A stretch of DNA of 32,358 nucleotides. Source: JAHDDY01 sp964549375 (GTDB lineage: Bacteria > Pseudomonadota > Alphaproteobacteria > Rhodobacterales > Rhodobacteraceae). Of this stretch, positions 31,929-32,358 are shown piece by piece. Location of the stretch: contig CAZJWF010000026.1 of the NCBI GenBank assembly GCA_964549375.1, positions 1 to 32,358 on the forward strand. Direction: 5' to 3'. A program made the translations under genes and the position numbers. Every line of letters begins with the position of its first letter. The stretch's first letter is position 1. Below the pieces are notes generated by a model. That model was not told where the DNA came from, did not search any database, and saw only the letters and a list, made by a program, of their open reading frames with translations.

Positions 31929-32358
31929 TTAAAAAACAGCACTTTCCGCCGTGGTTAATGGTCGACTTGGCATCCACGCGTAGCCGTTTTCACATAGAAT
32001 GACGCATTCGCGTAATCCATGTGGTTTGTTGGCAGGGTCCGCCAACAAGGTTGCGTCATGAGCGTGAGCCTGTGCCACTCTCGCCGCCTCATCCGGGTCG
32101 GTATCGTAGAGACGCAACTCAATACCGCCTCCTCTTGGACCCGCTTCGGGCAATAATCCGGGCAACGCATTGCTGTGATAGGTCGCATCGGCGTGAATTT
32201 GGAAAACTTGTCCGCCGTACCGCATGATCGCAAAATCATTCGACAGCCGGTGCGCGCTCATCGAAAATACATCCACCAGAAACGATGCCAGCTCCGGGAC
32301 ATCCCGAACAAGAAGATTGAGACCAATCCCCGATAAAGAGCGCCCAAAGTCTTCTGCA
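31929..32358 (-). CDS. VOC-superfamily protein (glyoxalase/dioxygenase fold), partial
   Basis: The frame is open from the stop at 31929 to the right edge, giving 142 residues without a start. It has the beta-alpha-beta pattern of vicinal oxygen chelate proteins: GIGLNLLVRDVPELASFLVDVF, then FAIMRYGGQVFQIHAD with a possible metal-binding His, then GIELRLYDTDPDEAARVAQAH, and LRECVILCENGYAWMPS at the end. The function, perhaps a glyoxalase-like lyase or resistance protein, is not assignable. It lies 147 nt upstream of preT on the same strand and could be unrelated to it. Confidence 0.75.
   Translation of the reverse strand, partial: AEDFGRSLSGIGLNLLVRDVPELASFLVDVFSMSAHRLSNDFAIMRYGGQVFQIHADATYHSNALPGLLPEAGPRGGGIELRLYDTDPDEAARVAQAHAHDATLLADPANKPHGLRECVILCENGYAWMPSRPLTTAESAVF

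Noticed and set aside
1..32358. tRNA, rRNA, IS elements, integrase or attachment sites
   Set aside because: I looked for these along both strands and found no cloverleaf with T-loop, no transposase-like protein and no flanking direct repeats.

Overview
The window looks like a chromosomal segment of an alphaproteobacterium, most probably Rhodobacterales. The support is an RNase E with an interrupted S1 domain and a C-terminal GWW motif, the rne / amidase / PBP1A neighbourhood, a short GluRS with an SKRLGS signature, PreT/PreA pyrimidine reductase, and many small exported or membrane proteins of kinds common in marine Rhodobacteraceae. Base composition and codon use look even throughout. I see no phage, IS element, CRISPR array, rRNA or tRNA.

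Layout. 1-1624: the start of an unidentified minus-strand gene, an intergenic stretch with palindromic elements, and cysS. 1875-4066: a YbjN/CesT-like protein (plus), then a minus-strand run of an exported MORN-repeat protein, a four-helix membrane protein and a small membrane protein. 4232-7630: a plus-strand operon nadE - gltX - membrane protein; the last gene is a paralogue of the membrane protein at 2641-3072. 7847-9128: two convergent exported helical proteins with a strong terminator between them. 9268-13815: an IlvD/Edd-type sugar-acid dehydratase and a small exported protein on the minus strand, divergent from a tightly packed LysE exporter - RraA-like aldolase - aldo/keto reductase operon, possibly a sugar-acid catabolic module. 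13833-17670: a small exported protein and a large secreted Ca-binding protein with five exact-period PPC-type repeats followed by RTX repeats in an ABAB array. 17671-18053: non-coding, with a possible structured RNA. 18054-22811: peptidoglycan enzymes amiC and mrcA in one direction. 22812-26364: a long structured leader and rne. 26453-27940: a PiT phosphate transporter whose Shine-Dalgarno lies inside a perfect hairpin. 27949-28851: an EamA transporter. 28980-31781: preT-preA with a two-unit palindromic element between them. 31929-end: a partial VOC-family gene.

How the genes fit together. Most are housekeeping: Cys- and Glu-tRNA charging, NAD synthesis, RNA decay, peptidoglycan synthesis and daughter-cell separation, and phosphate uptake. 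The accessory parts are the RTX/PPC protein, the sugar-acid module, the pyrimidine reductase and several uncharacterised envelope proteins. The most notable non-coding signals are the SD-sequestering hairpin before the phosphate transporter, a two-hairpin inverted element whose two copies differ by compensatory changes, a RutR-like palindrome upstream of preT, and the structured rne leader. I found no obviously new multi-gene defence or mobile system.
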